Source: Homarus americanus (lineage: Eukaryota; Arthropoda; Malacostraca; Decapoda; Nephropidae). From it: a stretch of DNA of 64,000 nucleotides. The stretch spans positions 1,649,673 through 1,713,672 of the forward strand of contig NW_024722158.1 of the NCBI RefSeq assembly GCF_018991925.1, in the 5' to 3' direction. The position numbers were made by a program, and so were the translations under genes. Below, one piece after another: positions 1-11,069 of this stretch (position 1 is the first letter of the stretch; each line of letters opens with the position of its first letter). Below the pieces are notes generated by a model. The model did not search any database. It was not told the DNA's origin and saw only the letters and a list, made by a program, of their open reading frames with translations.

Positions 1-86
1 TACGCGCGCGCGACGCCGCGCTTACGCAGCCGCGACGCACTTACGCCGCCGCACGCACGCACGCACACGCACGCCGCACGCCGCGC

Positions 87-165
<79 letters not shown>
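1..165. repeat. GC-rich simple sequence running into a (CA)n microsatellite
   Basis: The first ~87 bases are degenerate CG/ACG-rich simple sequence. From about 88 to 165 the sequence is an uninterrupted CA dinucleotide run. No coding potential. Confidence 0.95.
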
Positions 166-167
<2 letters not shown>

Positions 168-931
168 CAGTATTACAAGGTTATCCATCACTCTCATTGG
201 GTACAATGATCATCCAGCAGTAAAAGAATGTTCCTTGTGATAGGGGAGACAGCACAATCAACTGCCAATAACATCACAATCACTCTCCTCAACACCAACA
301 CTCTTGCATAAATATTTTTTGTTTTTGATAAAATAACTGAGTCCCCATCATTATACTGTGTTTAAGGATCTTTTATTGAAACAATCTTATAGAGAATTTA
401 TTCAGGATCATTATGGTATCAACTTCATCTCTGTAACACTATTACAACAGATGCTGTGATTAAGAGTTTATACACGTTTTTGTTAGCTGTCAATATATTT
501 TCTTTATGTGTCTATGGTCTAAATGTAATGGGAGAATGATAAGAGACTCATAGACTGTAGAAGAGCGTTTTATACGGTATACATTATTACTGCACTACAA
601 TATACCTGCCGATAAAAATATAAAAGCACACAGTACAGTACATGTTACTAAGGAAGTCCTGTACTGTACTTACTAATTATTCACTTATCACCACAGCTGT
701 ACCACCACAGAGGCAGCCTTCACCTGCACCAACTTTCTCCTGTACTAACTGACAGCGTTAAGGCTCCATAGTGGCAGCACTCTGTGCCAGATGCACAGTT
801 CAGACACGGGAACTTCTCTCATAATTTGGTCTTATGGAGAAAGTAAGTGATATACTGTACAGTACACATACACAGTACGTAACTCTTTAACATAACACAG
901 CACAGTTCAGTAATGTGTTCAACGGAATAAA
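166..931. other. AT-rich non-coding stretch, nothing recognised
   Basis: No open frame with conserved content, no RNA gene and no clear transposon end was seen. Short GTAC/CAGTA-rich words around 630-670 and 850-880 are common in this window and carry no identity on their own. Confidence 0.5.
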
Positions 932-1158
932 GGATTCATGTTTTAAACTGAGGGAGATAGGAAGAAACTGGTTCACAAATAGGGTGGTGGACGAGTGGAA
1001 CAAGCTTAGCAACTTTGTAGTAAGTGCTGGAACTCTGGAAAGTTTCAAAAGGAGGCTGGATAGATTCATGGATGATAGAGAGTGGTAGTAACTCTCGACA
1101 GGAGCTGCCATGCACAGGCCAACCAGACCATTGCAGACTTCTTATGTTCTTATGTTAT
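932..1158 (+). mobile_element. CR1-like LINE, 5'-truncated 3' end
   Basis: The plus strand encodes the last ~50 residues of a LINE reverse transcriptase, including NRVVDEWNKLSNFV and a terminal RRLDRFMDDREW followed by a stop. After a short 3' UTR the copy ends in an octamer-type tail (TTATGTTC TTATGTTA). Near-identical coding sequence and UTR recur at 28494-28905. Tails of short tandem octamers are a hallmark of CR1-type elements. The copy has an internal deletion near 940 and is dead on arrival. Confidence 0.85.
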
Positions 1159-1505
1159 TACTCCTTATACTACTAAAAGATAAACCAGACTTGGGTAATC
1201 AACACAACAGTAAAAAATATCAAATTTAAAAGATGTTTTCACCAAGTCTCACAACCAGAGCAGTTTGGTGATTGATATTTAGGCAAACAAATACACTGAG
1301 TAATAACTGTGGTGGCTACTGAGTCACTCCTCCCCCCTGCACCAGTCAGCTGCACACCCCTCAAAAGGTATCTTGAACACCGCGACTCCTGTACACTCGA
1401 TGGGGGTTGTCAAAATCCTTCGTCCGTTGTGCCATATTGTCTCACATAAAATTTTAAAGATACTTTTGGAGAGAGAGAGAGAGAGAGAGAGAAGGAATGA
1501 CTCAC
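1159..1505. other. Intronic sequence with a (GA)n microsatellite
   Basis: This lies 3' of the HID1 exon on the minus strand and is probably HID1 intron. It contains a GA dinucleotide run at about 1469-1492. The next downstream HID1 exon is not found here. Confidence 0.5.
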
Positions 1506-1656
1506 TTGTCAATACAGATTTTCTCCACCTGAGGAACCAGAACCTGCAGCAACCTCATGATAGTCTGTAGAGGGAGCTTGGTCTTCCAGCTCAAAACCCA
1601 GGAAGAGTTTGGCACCCACTGTTGGGATGACCAGCCCAGGGCTGAGGCGGCAGACT
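1506..1656 (-). CDS. HID1: HID1-like exon (one internal exon of a split gene)
   Basis: On the minus strand this exon encodes WVLSWKTKLPLQ followed directly by TIMRLLQVLVPQVEKICID, which I recognise as a highly conserved C-terminal stretch of HID1. HID1 is a peripheral Golgi membrane protein needed for dense-core vesicle formation in animals. The 3' border is a clear donor: GACAA followed by GTGAGT at 1505-1500, leaving phase 2. The 5' border is uncertain. An AG at 1657-1658 or one at 1619-1620 could be the acceptor, and an in-frame stop lies just upstream of the first, so the exon cannot extend far. The serine-rich sequence before WVLSW agrees with the poorly conserved linker known in this family. 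No other HID1 exon was found in the window: 3' exons should lie left of position 1 and 5' exons to the right. No frameshift or stop is seen inside, so it is probably functional. Confidence 0.82.
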
Positions 1657-1960
1657 CTGACCGTCATGCGGTCCCCGACGGATCCGACTGGGCTGACGTG
1701 AGAGATAACGTGGGACTCTCCGGACAACTCGGCTGAGGAGGGACAAGTCACAGTTATGGTAGATCTGCTCCGTGCACACAATAAGAGATCTGTAAAGTGC
1801 ACCTCAAAATAGTGTTCTCATCATGGCATAGTTTACCTTTGTCAATCATCACAGTACTGTACCTTAATGTCCGATATATCAAGAGAATAACTACAATTAT
1901 AACATAATATCAACTGCTAGGAACAAGACTGATATTTGTAGTGCTTTTACTAAAGAATCT
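1657..1960. other. Non-coding, nothing recognised
   Basis: Open frames here are fragments overlapping the HID1 exon in other frames. Presumed HID1 intron. Confidence 0.4.
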
Positions 1961-2150
1961 GTAGTGTAGTGTAATGTAGTGTAGCACAGTGTAATTGTAG
2001 TGCAGTGCAGTGTAGTGTAGTGTAGTGCAGTGTAGTGTAGTGTAGTGTAGTGTAGTGTAGTGTAGTGCAGTGTAGTGTAATTGTAGTGTAGTGTAGTGTA
2101 GTGTAGTGTAGTGTAGTGTAGTGTAGTGTAGTGTAGTGTAGTGTAGTGTA
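1961..2150. repeat. Pentanucleotide microsatellite (TAGTG)n
   Basis: About 190 bp of near-perfect TAGTG repeats with a few AAT and GCA interruptions. Period 5 leaves frames open on the minus strand (LHYTT repeats), which is an artefact of the repeat and not a gene. Confidence 0.95.
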
Positions 2151-2590
2151 CTTTAACACATAAAATAGACACGAACACAACATAACATGACGTGAATCTT
2201 TACATGCTTCACACACAACATCAAACACATTACTAATATATAAACTCATAAAGAATACTTACAACTCTACAGTGACCAACAAACATTAAAACACTTAATA
2301 AACTCACTTATAAAACAAAATCCTCCATGTATAGAACACTGACTGCATCATTAACCACCAATTAAAAATATAATGTTATGTTTGCATTAAATATTTTTAA
2401 CCCTTGTGGTGTGGTAAGATTAGCCTTCATAAAGTGAGTCACACTAGCTCCTCCACACAAGGCTCCATAAAGGTGTAACAGCACACCTTGAGTTAATAAA
2501 CACTATATCTTGCATGTAATGTCCTAAGGGGTCACACTCTTCACCTCTAACCAGCTCCGGCAGACTGTACACAGCTACACACGGGTACAT

Positions 2591-2594
<4 letters not shown>
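2151..2594. other. AT-rich non-coding, nothing recognised
   Basis: No coding frame, RNA gene or repeat end was identified. Confidence 0.5.

Positions 2595-2652
<58 letters not shown>
2595..2652. repeat. (TG)n microsatellite
   Basis: Uninterrupted TG dinucleotide run of about 58 bp. Confidence 0.97.
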
Positions 2653-2654
<2 letters not shown>

Positions 2655-2734
2655 CAATAAATTAATAACTAGAACATTCTAGAACAACCGAGCACAAAGG
2701 GACTATAACACTTTTCTCTGTCCTCCAACCACTG

Positions 2735-2929
2735 GTCAGGGGTGTTGGTGGTACAGCTGTAACACAATCTCTGTCAAGGGTTCGAGCCTCGGCCCAAGGG
2801 CGTTGTGACCCTCACTACCAAACACCACAGGTTTCCCGGTCTCTGGTTTCCTCCTGTACTAACACTGGATAAACCGCCCAAATGGCTAATAAGCTGATAA
2901 GTGGCAAAAACGATTTAAAAAAAAAAAAA
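2735..2929 (+). mobile_element. Candidate tRNA-derived SINE
   Basis: A perfect RNA polymerase III B box (GGTTCGAGCC) lies at 2779-2788. A looser A-box-like word (TGGTGGTACAGCTGT) lies about 30 bp upstream at 2746-2760. Some 130 bp of unrelated body follows, ending in an A run at 2917-2929. This order (tRNA-like head, body, A-rich tail) is the standard SINE layout. No second copy was found in the window and the tRNA parent is unclear. Confidence 0.55.
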
Positions 2930-3378
2930 TCACACACCGCCCTCGCATATGTCTGTCTCTTCACCCCAAAGCATAAACGAGGACATGGTGCGGAACTCTT
3001 ATGAATGACAGTCTACTCAAGAGGAAAACTGTAGCAGCTATTGGTTTCCTCACTTTGATCCAGGAGAAAGAACAAAGATTGGAAAGAATATTGTGTGGAG
3101 ATGACACTGACTGTAGAACCAGAACAACGTGCAGGAGCAGCTCTACACCGCCACTACAGGCACACACAGTGGATCAGGCTCCAATCAAATGACACTTTAT
3201 TAATCTTCAGGTAAACCGTTAATATTTTACAAATGTCCATCATTACTGGACAAATTCCCACCGTTAAGCTTGGGTCACTGGTAAACACAAAATAGATCGC
3301 TAAGGTAAGTGTATTCCTTATGTTTATTTTGTGGTGAAATCAGTAGCTATGTCACCAACAGATATATATAACAACACT

Positions 3379-3381
<3 letters not shown>
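2930..3381. other. Non-coding, nothing recognised
   Basis: A 63-codon frame at 3001-3192 (plus) has no recognisable motif and no splice context. No other signal was seen. Confidence 0.4.
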
Positions 3382-3445
<64 letters not shown>

Positions 3446-3467
3446 AGAGAAGAGAGAAGAGAGAGAA
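3382..3467. repeat. (GA)n microsatellite at a contig edge
   Basis: GA repeats with a few GGA and GAA interruptions run directly into the N gap, so the true array is probably longer than shown. Confidence 0.95.
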
Positions 3468-3567
3468 NNNNNNNNNNNNNNNNNNNNNNNNNNNNNNNNN
3501 NNNNNNNNNNNNNNNNNNNNNNNNNNNNNNNNNNNNNNNNNNNNNNNNNNNNNNNNNNNNNNNNNNN
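3468..3567. other. Assembly gap (100 N)
   Basis: Exactly 100 N. The round number suggests a scaffolding placeholder of unknown true size. Any reading frame crossing it is meaningless. Confidence 0.99.
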
Positions 3568-6030
3568 TAGATATGTATAAGAAGCAATGCTGAAGAGAGC
3601 AACTTTGAGCAAATTTCCTGCTAATGCGCAAGTATGTTTTATTGTCGATGGAAGAAAGAAAACAATTGAGACTGCACTTGTGTGTAAATGAGGCAAGAAT
3701 GTTGAATCATCATCGCAGGACTTGCTTGGTCACGCATATGGCAGCAGGGTCTAACATATTGGGCAACACCAATGCCTTCCAGTATCTTCTGAGGCATTGA
3801 CACCTCCCTGTGTAGCAGAACAGAGTACTTGGCAGTAGTGCTTGTAGTGAATTGCCACTTGTTTTTCTTGTTGATAATTTTCTTGTGCAGCTGAAACAAA
3901 TTTCTTTCAGTCGAGAAAGCACAGGGCTTCGCAGTGTGGATAGTCTCTATGTAAAAGGAATAGTAAGTGATCTTTAAACATTTGAAGGGTCTGGTTGTCT
4001 TTTATCCTAAATTAAAATAGCCGTCCATATAAGACAGCGACAACTTTCCTTGACATGCTGAAAAACAAAACTGTCTGGGGCAAGGAAAAGCCTCCAGCTA
4101 GCTAGCAGGGCCTCGTACGCCTGCAAGACAAACTAGTGCGCCTAGATGCGTAATTATCTGTGAAGTGAAAAAATTGCTAACAAATTATTTATCATATCAA
4201 GAACTCACTGATAAATAATGTGAAGCCAAAACAATAATGAAAATAACTTTAGAGTAGATTGGGTTTTCCTGTATACTAACTTTAACCACGCATGTGATAC
4301 TTTAATAACATGATATTAAACACTGAAATGGAAACAACAGTGAATAGAACCTGACAATCTATTTATTTTACTCTATCCGGCTTCACAATTCTCCTCCTTA
4401 TTGCCATTTTTGTTGTTTTGCCTCCACTGAATTCCTTTTCAAAGAATGTCCTAAATGATAGTGAAGCAGCTTCAGTATTCCTCATATTCTGCGGATGTAT
4501 ATCACCTCAATATTAGGTAGTTGTTTAACACATAAATTAACCTGCGATATTGCATAGAATCTGTAGAACCTGACCTAACAGAGCCGCCAGGTTTAGACAT
4601 GTTAGGTCAGGTTCTACTAAGACTCTATGCATTGTCATTCCATTTTGTGTTTAATATCATGATAGTAATGTGTTGAAAAATTTCGAAACCAATTTGGACA
4701 ATTCCTTCTGGTAACTACGTACCATGCAGACAGGCTCATGGGGGATGGCTGGAGGTGAGGCACCTACCAAATGGTCTTGACAGGCTGGTGTCACCCTCAG
4801 GAGCTTTTCAAGCGGTGCAAACCTGCTGGGGTTCGCAATGGGTGTATTTCGGGGGACCAACTTGTTGAGTGCCAAAATGTAGAAGTTCTTCAAGAAGACT
4901 GGTGTGTGGCGCTAAAGGTATGTCGGTCTACTGCGGTCCAACGGCGGGCTGAGCCACAATGAAAGTCGCTAAAGACTATTGAGGGGCAACACAAGTCCAG
5001 GGGACTCTTAGACACACCACTGCAGGGCGCCAACGCATTCCGGCAACGCACTACAATGGAGTTCGACCTGACCGCCCACAACCTCCGCCACTGAGTATCA
5101 GGTCAAGCGGGTATAAGTCCCAGAACAAAGGAGTGGGGTGGTTAATTTGAGTCCCAGCCCCAGATAATGCCTGTTCACGTCTGGTTGGAAGAAGGGCCGA
5201 ATAATAGCGATAGAATAGCGCCCACCTCACCTCAATGCCCACCGCGCGCTAAGCCCACTAAGTACCGTAGCACCCACGAGGGACCCACACCCGGACAAGG
5301 TGCTCTCCCAGGCACCTTCAGGATTATATTGTCCCCTAGCGAGCACTGCCCCTGTACCAAATCATATGTTGGTATTGTGTAATAATGGATCTATCATTTT
5401 GTATGTATTCAGTGGCTTTATCACTTGTGTATGTTGCTGGTTTGGATAAGGTTTGCACTGCAGTAGAAGTGTTAGAGTCATACAGAATTTAAGCAACAGT
5501 GTTTAGGTCTACCCACGGCGGCCGGAAATTAAACTGTTAGTTACAACTCAACCTCAAGAAGCTGTGTGGACATCTCTGTACCCCCCCTCCCTTGTCACCT
5601 TTGCTTATTAAACAGACCATGGGCTGCTGACCTTTCATTGTCCCACAGGTTGGCACTATACCTATTTTGGAAGTGATGCTGTGCTGTAGGTGAATGTTCC
5701 ATAACACATCACATCACATTCATAACAACACATCTGAACACTTGATTTCAACCCTAACCCCTTGTAAACAACCTAACCTAACTTATATTATTTTCATAAA
5801 AAATGCCATTGAATTTATGTACTGTATATGTAATGTATTTTATGGGGCAAGGAGGCTGAGAACATAACTCCCATATTTTATCTATTTCTTATGGGAAAGA
5901 AATTTATTCCGTTAACCTTTTATCAAGTTAGAGTGGCGGTTTTCGAGGCGGAACCCACGGCGTTAGCGAAAAGTACCTTCGAGTATATACCACAGAATGA
6001 TGTTAGCGCCACATCCCTCTTTCCTTTATT
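3568..6030. other. Long stretch without recognised genes
   Basis: Several frames of 60-90 codons occur (for example 3639-3899 and 4657-4893, both minus, and 5167-5382, plus) but none shows a known domain, repeat or splice context. The part from 4700 to 5400 is more GC-rich than its flanks and could be an old retroposed fragment. The only structure noted is the foldback at 4551-4631. Confidence 0.4.
4551..4631. repeat. Foldback (imperfect palindrome)
   Basis: The left arm TGCATAGAATCTGTAG then AACCTGACCTAAC is mirrored by a right arm reading GTTAGGTCAGGTT then CTATGCA, around a ~20-bp loop. It resembles a small foldback/MITE remnant. No target duplication could be defined. Confidence 0.6.
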
Positions 6031-7185
6031 TTCATAGCAAGGAGAAATTAAGGTTGAGCTGTATGTGTGTTACGACCATTTACAAGAATACATCTACAGC
6101 ATAAAGTGAGATACAACTGTAGTTGAATAATATTAACAAGTATTATTTAGCACAGTACAATATGTTTTGAGGGCATTTTATGTAGGAATGTCTCTAGTTA
6201 CATAAAGGAAGTCTAGTATTATTTCACTAATATGTTTTGACTTTCCTTCCCACAGATATAGACTAGAACAAATGGCAATTAGGAAGAAGAAAGCAGTAAA
6301 CTGTAAAACATATATTTAGGTGCAGGTGTAAAGCAACGGTGGACATGAACAAAGTATTACCAACTGAACCAAAAGATTACAAGTAGACAGAAATTATTCT
6401 TCCTTGTGGAAATATGTTTTTAAAAATAATTCAAAACTTGTGTATAGATTCACCCCCACTCATGGGCTTTTGTATATTCATGTTAAGGTTACAACCATCT
6501 ATTTGTAAATATAAACATGAAACCATTATTGTTTCAACCATCCCACAAGTACAGTAGTATATGAGCACAGAATATTATTGTTTTAGCCATCATAGTACAG
6601 TAAATATACTCAAGCCTGAGTATTATTGTTTTCATAAATAGAAGAACTATACATATATGTCAATCATTTGACTCTGTTTTTACTTTTGCTTCCCTGGTAG
6701 AATGTTTTATAGAGTAGCATGTGAGTCATAAACAGTGCTTATTGTGACGAAACGCCTAGTTATGTGTAACTCATTCTTACCTGTACTGCATTTTGGGTTC
6801 AAAGGTATGAAGACATTGTAGCCAGTGTGATATAAAGCTGGTTCGCTTCCATGCACCTCCCTCAACGACCGCCATATACTTTATCATTATCGTTGTGAAG
6901 TAAGAAATCACGTTCACTGAATTGATTTATGTTTCAGTTTCATAAAATACATAATTGGCAACAGGCATTACTCGGTTCGCGTAGGAGAAACAGTTTGCCA
7001 GTTAAGTGTCCTTTCTGGAAGCAACTTCCCAGACACACAATACACACAGTTTTATGTGAAGGGTCCTCAGAGAACGATAGGAATATAGAGGTATGCATAA
7101 ATAAATAAATAACACAGAAGATCATACGGGAAAATGTTTTGGTATGATCATTTCAAAGTTTAAAACATAATTTGTGAGAATATAG

Positions 7186-8277
7186 AAAGTTCCTTTTAGT
7201 AGAAAAAGCCATTATTGTAGGAATGTTTTAAAGGCTTTTTCACGGAAGTGCTTGGCTTGTAGAAGTCATACAGGAGAGAAGCCATTTGAGTGTTCAGAAT
7301 GTTTTAAAGGTTTTAAAAGACAACATGATTTAGTGAGACATGTGAAAGTTCATACAGTAGAAAAGCCATTTCAATGCTTAGAATGTTTTAAAGGCTTTTC
7401 ACAAGGAAGTCACTTAGAAGCACATATGAGAAGTCATACAGGAGAGAAGCCATTTGAGTGTTCAGAATGTTTTAAAAGGTTCTCATTTAAATCTTCTCTC
7501 ATAAATCATCTGAAAGTTCATACAGAACAGAAATCTAAGAAGTGTTCAGAATGTTTTAAAGAATTTAAAAGACAAAGTGAGTTAGTGAGACATATGAGTA
7601 CTCATACAGGAGAGAAACCTTATCAGTGTTCACAATGTTTGAAAAGATTTAGAAGACAAGGTCATTTAGATGAACATACGAGACTTCATACAGGCGAGAA
7701 ACCTTATCAGTGTTCACAATGTCCTAAAAGGTTCACACATAAAAATTCTCTCAGAAATCATAAGAAAACTCATACAGGAGAGAAACCTTTTCAGTGTTCA
7801 CAGTGTATTAAAAGGTTCTCATATAAATCTCTTCTCAAAAATCATAAGAAAACTCATACAGGAGAGAAACCTTTTCAGTGTTCTGAATGTCATCAAGGCT
7901 TTTCTAAAAGGTCTAACCTAGTAAGACACAAGAAAGTTCACTCAGAAAAACCTTTCCACTGTGTAAGATGCATGAAAGACTTTATAGAGAAAGAGAGTTT
8001 AATATTACATGTAAAGAGATGTTACCAGACTGACCAAGTGGTCAACTCTCATCACTATGAAGGTGAAAGTTGCCAGGATTTGCACCATGACTTGAGCTTG
8101 TCTTGCCAACCAACAGTGGAGATGTGTGTTTCTGAAGGAGTGAAAAAGGAAACTAATTATGATCCACTCTCAGTCATTTGTGAGACAGAAGCTTCACCAG
8201 GGCCTGAGATAATTGACCAATCTTCTTTAAAGATGGAGTGCCTGGAAGAACTAGATATTGTTAAGGAAGAATTCTGA
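7186..8277 (+). pseudogene. C2H2 zinc-finger gene, copy 1, 5'-degenerate
   Basis: The open frame encodes nine zinc fingers joined by TGEKP-type linkers. Eight are C2H2 and the last is C2HC (ending HVKRC). An acidic tail ends in VKEEF. It is nearly identical to the intact copy at 14536-15795 but lacks two internal fingers. The homologous start codon region (7103-7110) reads ATG directly followed by TGA, and the sequence between there and 7250 is rearranged and includes a frameshifted extra finger relic. The frame is open from 7186 but has no ATG until about 7426, within the third finger. A shortened protein starting there is conceivable but I favour a decaying copy. Normal product of the family: a sequence-specific DNA-binding nuclear protein. 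Confidence 0.8.
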
Positions 8278-8432
8278 AACTGTTATTGTTATTGATTGTC
8301 ATGGTAGACTCAACCTTGGTCGCTCTAAAATCAATCTTTACAAAATTGTGAGAGAAAATGTGACGTAACGGATGAAAATATTTACGACGCTACTGAGACA
8401 ACTGAGTGACAGTATTCATTCTGAAATTCATC

Positions 8433-8538
8433 TCTCCTTCCCCTCCCCTCCCTTCCCTTCCCATCCCCTCCCTTCCCTTCCTCTCCCTTCCCATCCCTTC
8501 CCGTGCCCTTCCCGTCCCCTCCTTCCCTTCCCCTCCCC
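8433..8538. repeat. Polypyrimidine tract (CCCTTCCCTTCC-like), copy 1
   Basis: About 105 bp of almost pure C/T on the plus strand, within the presumed 3' UTR of the zinc-finger gene. Long homopurine/homopyrimidine mirror tracts can form triplex (H-DNA) structures. The same tract is present in copy 2 with length changes. Confidence 0.9.
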
Positions 8539-8574
8539 AGTAAAGATTGTTTTTTAACTGGCTGTACATTTATT

Positions 8575-8580
8575 AATAAA
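8575..8580 (+). promoter_or_regulatory. Poly(A) signal AATAAA (copy 1)
   Basis: AATAAA about 300 bp after the stop codon and conserved at the same place in copy 2, so probably the polyadenylation signal of the zinc-finger transcript. Confidence 0.6.
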
Positions 8581-9242
8581 GTACACTGTATCCTCATTAA
8601 TTTGGGTCATTATAATTCAAATTTTGGCCAAATTCATATGTTTATTTTTATTTGTTAATTAATTAAACGATTTGAATTGAAAATGAATTTGAAATAACCT
8701 ACAGGTTCAAAAGTCTATTGTTATTGTAAACGCCTTAGTTAAGGACGTTCAGGTTACGGGCAAGTCGAAGGGAATGATTGAAACCCGTCTTTTGACGCAT
8801 TCAATATTTATTGATGTGGTCAAAACCTGCAGAGGAGAAGGCGTTCATAATATTACAAGGTGGTACATCTGATACATAATTAGTTTGTCTCACACAATTT
8901 TATCTGAATTACAATTTATTAAACATACTGACATAACACAAAGTTCATAACTCTATTAATCTTAGCTTCGCTTCATTCTGCATTGTCTTATTACTCCAGG
9001 TTAGGCAGAAACGAGCAGGCATAATTAGTCAACAATATTTCAGTACCGAGGGGTATGTCATCACTTAGGCTGTACTTACAAGTGCGGGTCAATGCAGATC
9101 AGTATGGTGTTCCAAAAGAAAACAGTATTGCGTAAATCGTCCCAGCACAAATTCTCGGACAGGAGAAGGCTGGTCTTCACAGCATCACTAGAGAGGGCGA
9201 TCTGTCTCATGGAGGGGCGGGCAGCTACCGCCACCAGTCTAA

Positions 9243-9773
9243 AGCCCCGTCCACACGATCGAATAGTGCCCGGCGGACTTTGCCCGTTTACCGGGCAAAG
9301 CCTGTGTGTCGTCGTACACAAGGAGGTGCTGGTTGGCAGCAGTCACACTCTGTCGCTGGTAGCTAGTAGGTGGTCGGCAGTAGCTGCTGCGGTACGATCA
9401 CCATGGTGTGTCGCAGGACAGTTAAATCAAAGACTATAGCGCTGTGTATAATAATTGCTACAGTGTGCAAAAAGAAGAAAAAACAGAAAAGGGAATGGTG
9501 CAAGGAATGGTTATCTCAATGAAAAGTTAAGGGAAGTCATGCCACGATTTTACGTGAACTGCAAGGTGAACATGAGAAAGACTTCACTCACTACATGAGA
9601 ATGGACCCCAACACCTTCTATAGACTTCTCGCAAGAAACGGTCAAACCACCAGGCAGACGGCCTTATCTGGTGATTTCGTTCGACCACGGGATCGGCCAC
9701 TCCATTGGTTTGCCCGAACAACGGGCATTAAGCGAGTGCCCGTCGGGCAGTGCTCGATCGTGTGGATGGGGCT
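9243..9773 (+). mobile_element. PIF/Harbinger-like element, copy 1 (internally deleted)
   Basis: The ends form terminal inverted repeats: AGCCCCGTCCACACGATCGA on the left, and the complement of AGCCCCATCCACACGATCGA on the right. A TAA target duplication flanks it (9240-9242 and 9774-9776). The inside encodes a short fragment with HEKDFTHYMRMDPNTFYRLL, like the N-terminal part of Harbinger transposases before the DDE domain. The rest of the transposase is missing. Three-base TAA/TTA duplications are typical of this superfamily. The element is shared by both duplication copies, so it predates the duplication. Confidence 0.8.
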
Positions 9774-11069
9774 TAAGACGGTCCACTCAGCAGAACCAGG
9801 AGTAGTCTGTAAACACTTCTACATCTGGCGAGGTCACAGGTCGAAAGATTTAATGGCATCACACGCCAGCACTGTAGCTGAAGCCAGCGGCGATAACAAT
9901 TATTATAAGAATATATTATGAAATAGATCAAGATGAATGAATTATAGGAATAGTTTATGAATTGTATTAAGATCCTGTATAAAACTACTCTTGGATGCAT
10001 AGAAGTAGAGAGGGAGAAGGTGGCAGAGGAGGACAGCTCGCCACCTCTCAACCCCAGATGAGCTACTGTGCTGCAGTATAGTCCCAGCCTCTTGTTTACA
10101 GAGAGGTACACTGCTCTACCTAACACTGTTGCCAGCACTCACTGAGGCACTGTTGTTGTCACTACTCAAGAGGGTTGGTGCTTACTACAGGATCTGTCTT
10201 GAGCACTTAGTAAATATTATTGTAGCAAATTTATCACAATTTAATAAATATTATTGTAGTGTATAATACATCTTCATATGCCCAGGTTTATTCGCTGATC
10301 AGTTGAGGCGCTCCGCATCAGAAGGGGTGAAGCGCCAAATTCAAAAAGCTGAGAAAAACATTTAAAGTTTTTCGAAGTTCAAACAACCATAATTTTATAG
10401 TTTTTTCAGCTTGGTTGTTTATTTTTTTATCGTGCAGCTCAATCCTTCTCCTAGTGAACTGTGATAACTGGAAGTTAGTACCGTTAATAATTATTATATC
10501 GCCAGTTGAATGGGAATAACTACCCGTGATGTACAGTAGTTGGAGCTTCAAACCAACAATTATCGTGTTTTTCTGCAAAATTATCTTATTATTGTTGGCT
10601 AATACTGTAAAACAAGTTAATGGTCACCAAAAACAACACTCGTCTTAGCCCCCCAAAAAAAAATAATAATAATAACTCGTTTCCTGTCAGTATTTATCTT
10701 TCTGTCCTATTATTAGCCAAAGATTTATAATATTGTTAAGTATAATAATAATAAGGAAACACCACTACACTCATCCCTCCACCATTAACCCCCCCCCCCC
10801 GACGTAATTGACATACGAATACAAAGGCGGAGAAAGTTTGCATAATCTTTGGTAAAAAACAGTATTATGACAATAGTATTACAATCTTTCTTTGTTTAGT
10901 TCCTTCGTGTTATTATACCTGAAGATCATAGTAACTTGAAGTTACGTAAATCCTGAGGAGTGCGTATAACTTTAACGACCTCATCATATTGGGTCAGGTA
11001 TTGATCAAAGTTTTTCTGCATTCTTTAAAAACCGTCACATAGCTTCTTCATGAACTATATCATTGATTA
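9774..11069. other. AT-rich duplicated non-coding sequence
   Basis: Collinear with 17315-18598. Contains AATAAATATTATTG words at 10240-10260 and homopolymer runs (C run near 10790) that differ in length between copies. Frames of 86-121 codons on the minus strand show no domain and are not conserved as coding between copies. Confidence 0.5.

Noticed and set aside
1897..2249. LHYTT-repeat frames as a protein
   Set aside because: Product of the (TAGTG)n microsatellite.
4657..5382. Overlapping 60-80 codon frames as small genes
   Set aside because: No domain, repeat or splice evidence; frames on both strands are of chance length for GC-richer DNA.
7252..8277. Copy 1 zinc-finger frame as an intact 341-residue gene starting at 7252
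   Set aside because: The codon at 7252 is TTG, not ATG; the homologous start region is destroyed and two fingers are missing, so it is listed as a pseudogene.
9076..10138. Frames of 80-121 codons repeated in both duplication blocks as genes
   Set aside because: They span the Harbinger inverted repeats and carry indels between the two copies that shift the frames; only the short Harbinger-like part is meaningful.
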